From Clostridium carboxidivorans P7 (lineage in GTDB: Bacteria > Bacillota > Clostridia > Clostridiales > Clostridiaceae), in NCBI RefSeq assembly GCF_001038625.1, contig NZ_CP011803.1:2480001-2544000 (forward strand): a stretch of DNA of 64,000 nucleotides. Direction: 5' to 3'. The notes beneath the pieces are model-generated. The model worked only from the letters and a program-made list of their open reading frames with translations, was not told the origin of the DNA and ran no database searches. Below, piece by piece: positions 63,989 to 64,000 of the stretch; position 1 is the stretch's first letter; every line of letters begins with the position of its first letter. A program made the position numbers and the translations under genes.

Positions 63989-64000
63989 GAAACAAATTAT

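Overview
The window looks like a chromosomal stretch of a strictly anaerobic, low-GC Clostridium (Clostridiaceae). The evidence is AT-rich intergenic DNA, consistent AGGAGG-type ribosome binding sites, 16S/23S/5S genes of clostridial type, a T-box-controlled synthetase, 2-oxoacid:ferredoxin oxidoreductase, rubrerythrin, desulfoferrodoxin, rubredoxin, EFR1-type flavodoxin-ferredoxins and a 2-enoate-reductase-like flavoenzyme. I cannot name the species from sequence alone; the solvent-forming or acetogenic branch of the genus would fit.

Layout. 1-9.9 kb is an accessory zone of small enzymes (CPBP protease, pentapeptide protein, acetyltransferases, methyltransferase) mixed with several truncated genes, ending in valS with its T-box leader. 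9.9-14.6 kb holds flavin and ferredoxin redox proteins, a MATE exporter of visibly higher GC, and an AI-2E family permease. 14.8-20.6 kb is an anaerobic redox and oxygen-defence block: korAB, rubrerythrin, desulfoferrodoxin, a ferritin-like protein and, further on, a rubredoxin. 19.5-22.9 kb is a decay zone with remnants of three IS families, a piece of an EAL phosphodiesterase, a broken GlpT-like transporter and a SAM-I riboswitch that has lost its gene. 22.9-28.1 kb is an rRNA operon on the minus strand with tRNA-fMet just upstream. 28.4-36.6 kb has coiled-coil and cell-wall proteins, a TetR/nitroreductase pair, decayed IS982 copies and the end of an IS200/IS605-type element. 36.7-47.7 kb has PhzF, a LysR/alcohol dehydrogenase/enoate reductase group, a PadR-controlled drug exporter and acetyltransferases. 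47.9-64 kb has MocR and LysR regulators, a MerR-controlled ABC exporter, a TetR/FabG/MaoC operon, an AEC transporter, a PilZ protein, a TetR/EFR1/FMN-binding membrane redox cassette, an amino acid permease and a conserved clostridial protein of unknown function.

How it works together. Two themes stand out. The first is flavin and iron-sulfur electron transfer: two EFR1 proteins, two intact FMN reductases and one truncated one, a nitroreductase with ferredoxin domain, an enoate reductase, and a membrane protein with an FMN-attachment motif. The second is local regulator-plus-target pairs whose operators can be read directly: PadR/EmrB exporter (shared ACTACTATA inverted repeats), double-MerR/ABC exporter (shared operators in 19-bp-spaced promoters), TetR/nitroreductase (shared ACTGGTC boxes in both promoters) and LysR/FMN reductase (divergent). 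Many genes are broken, so the window records active gene loss as well as insertion-sequence decay.
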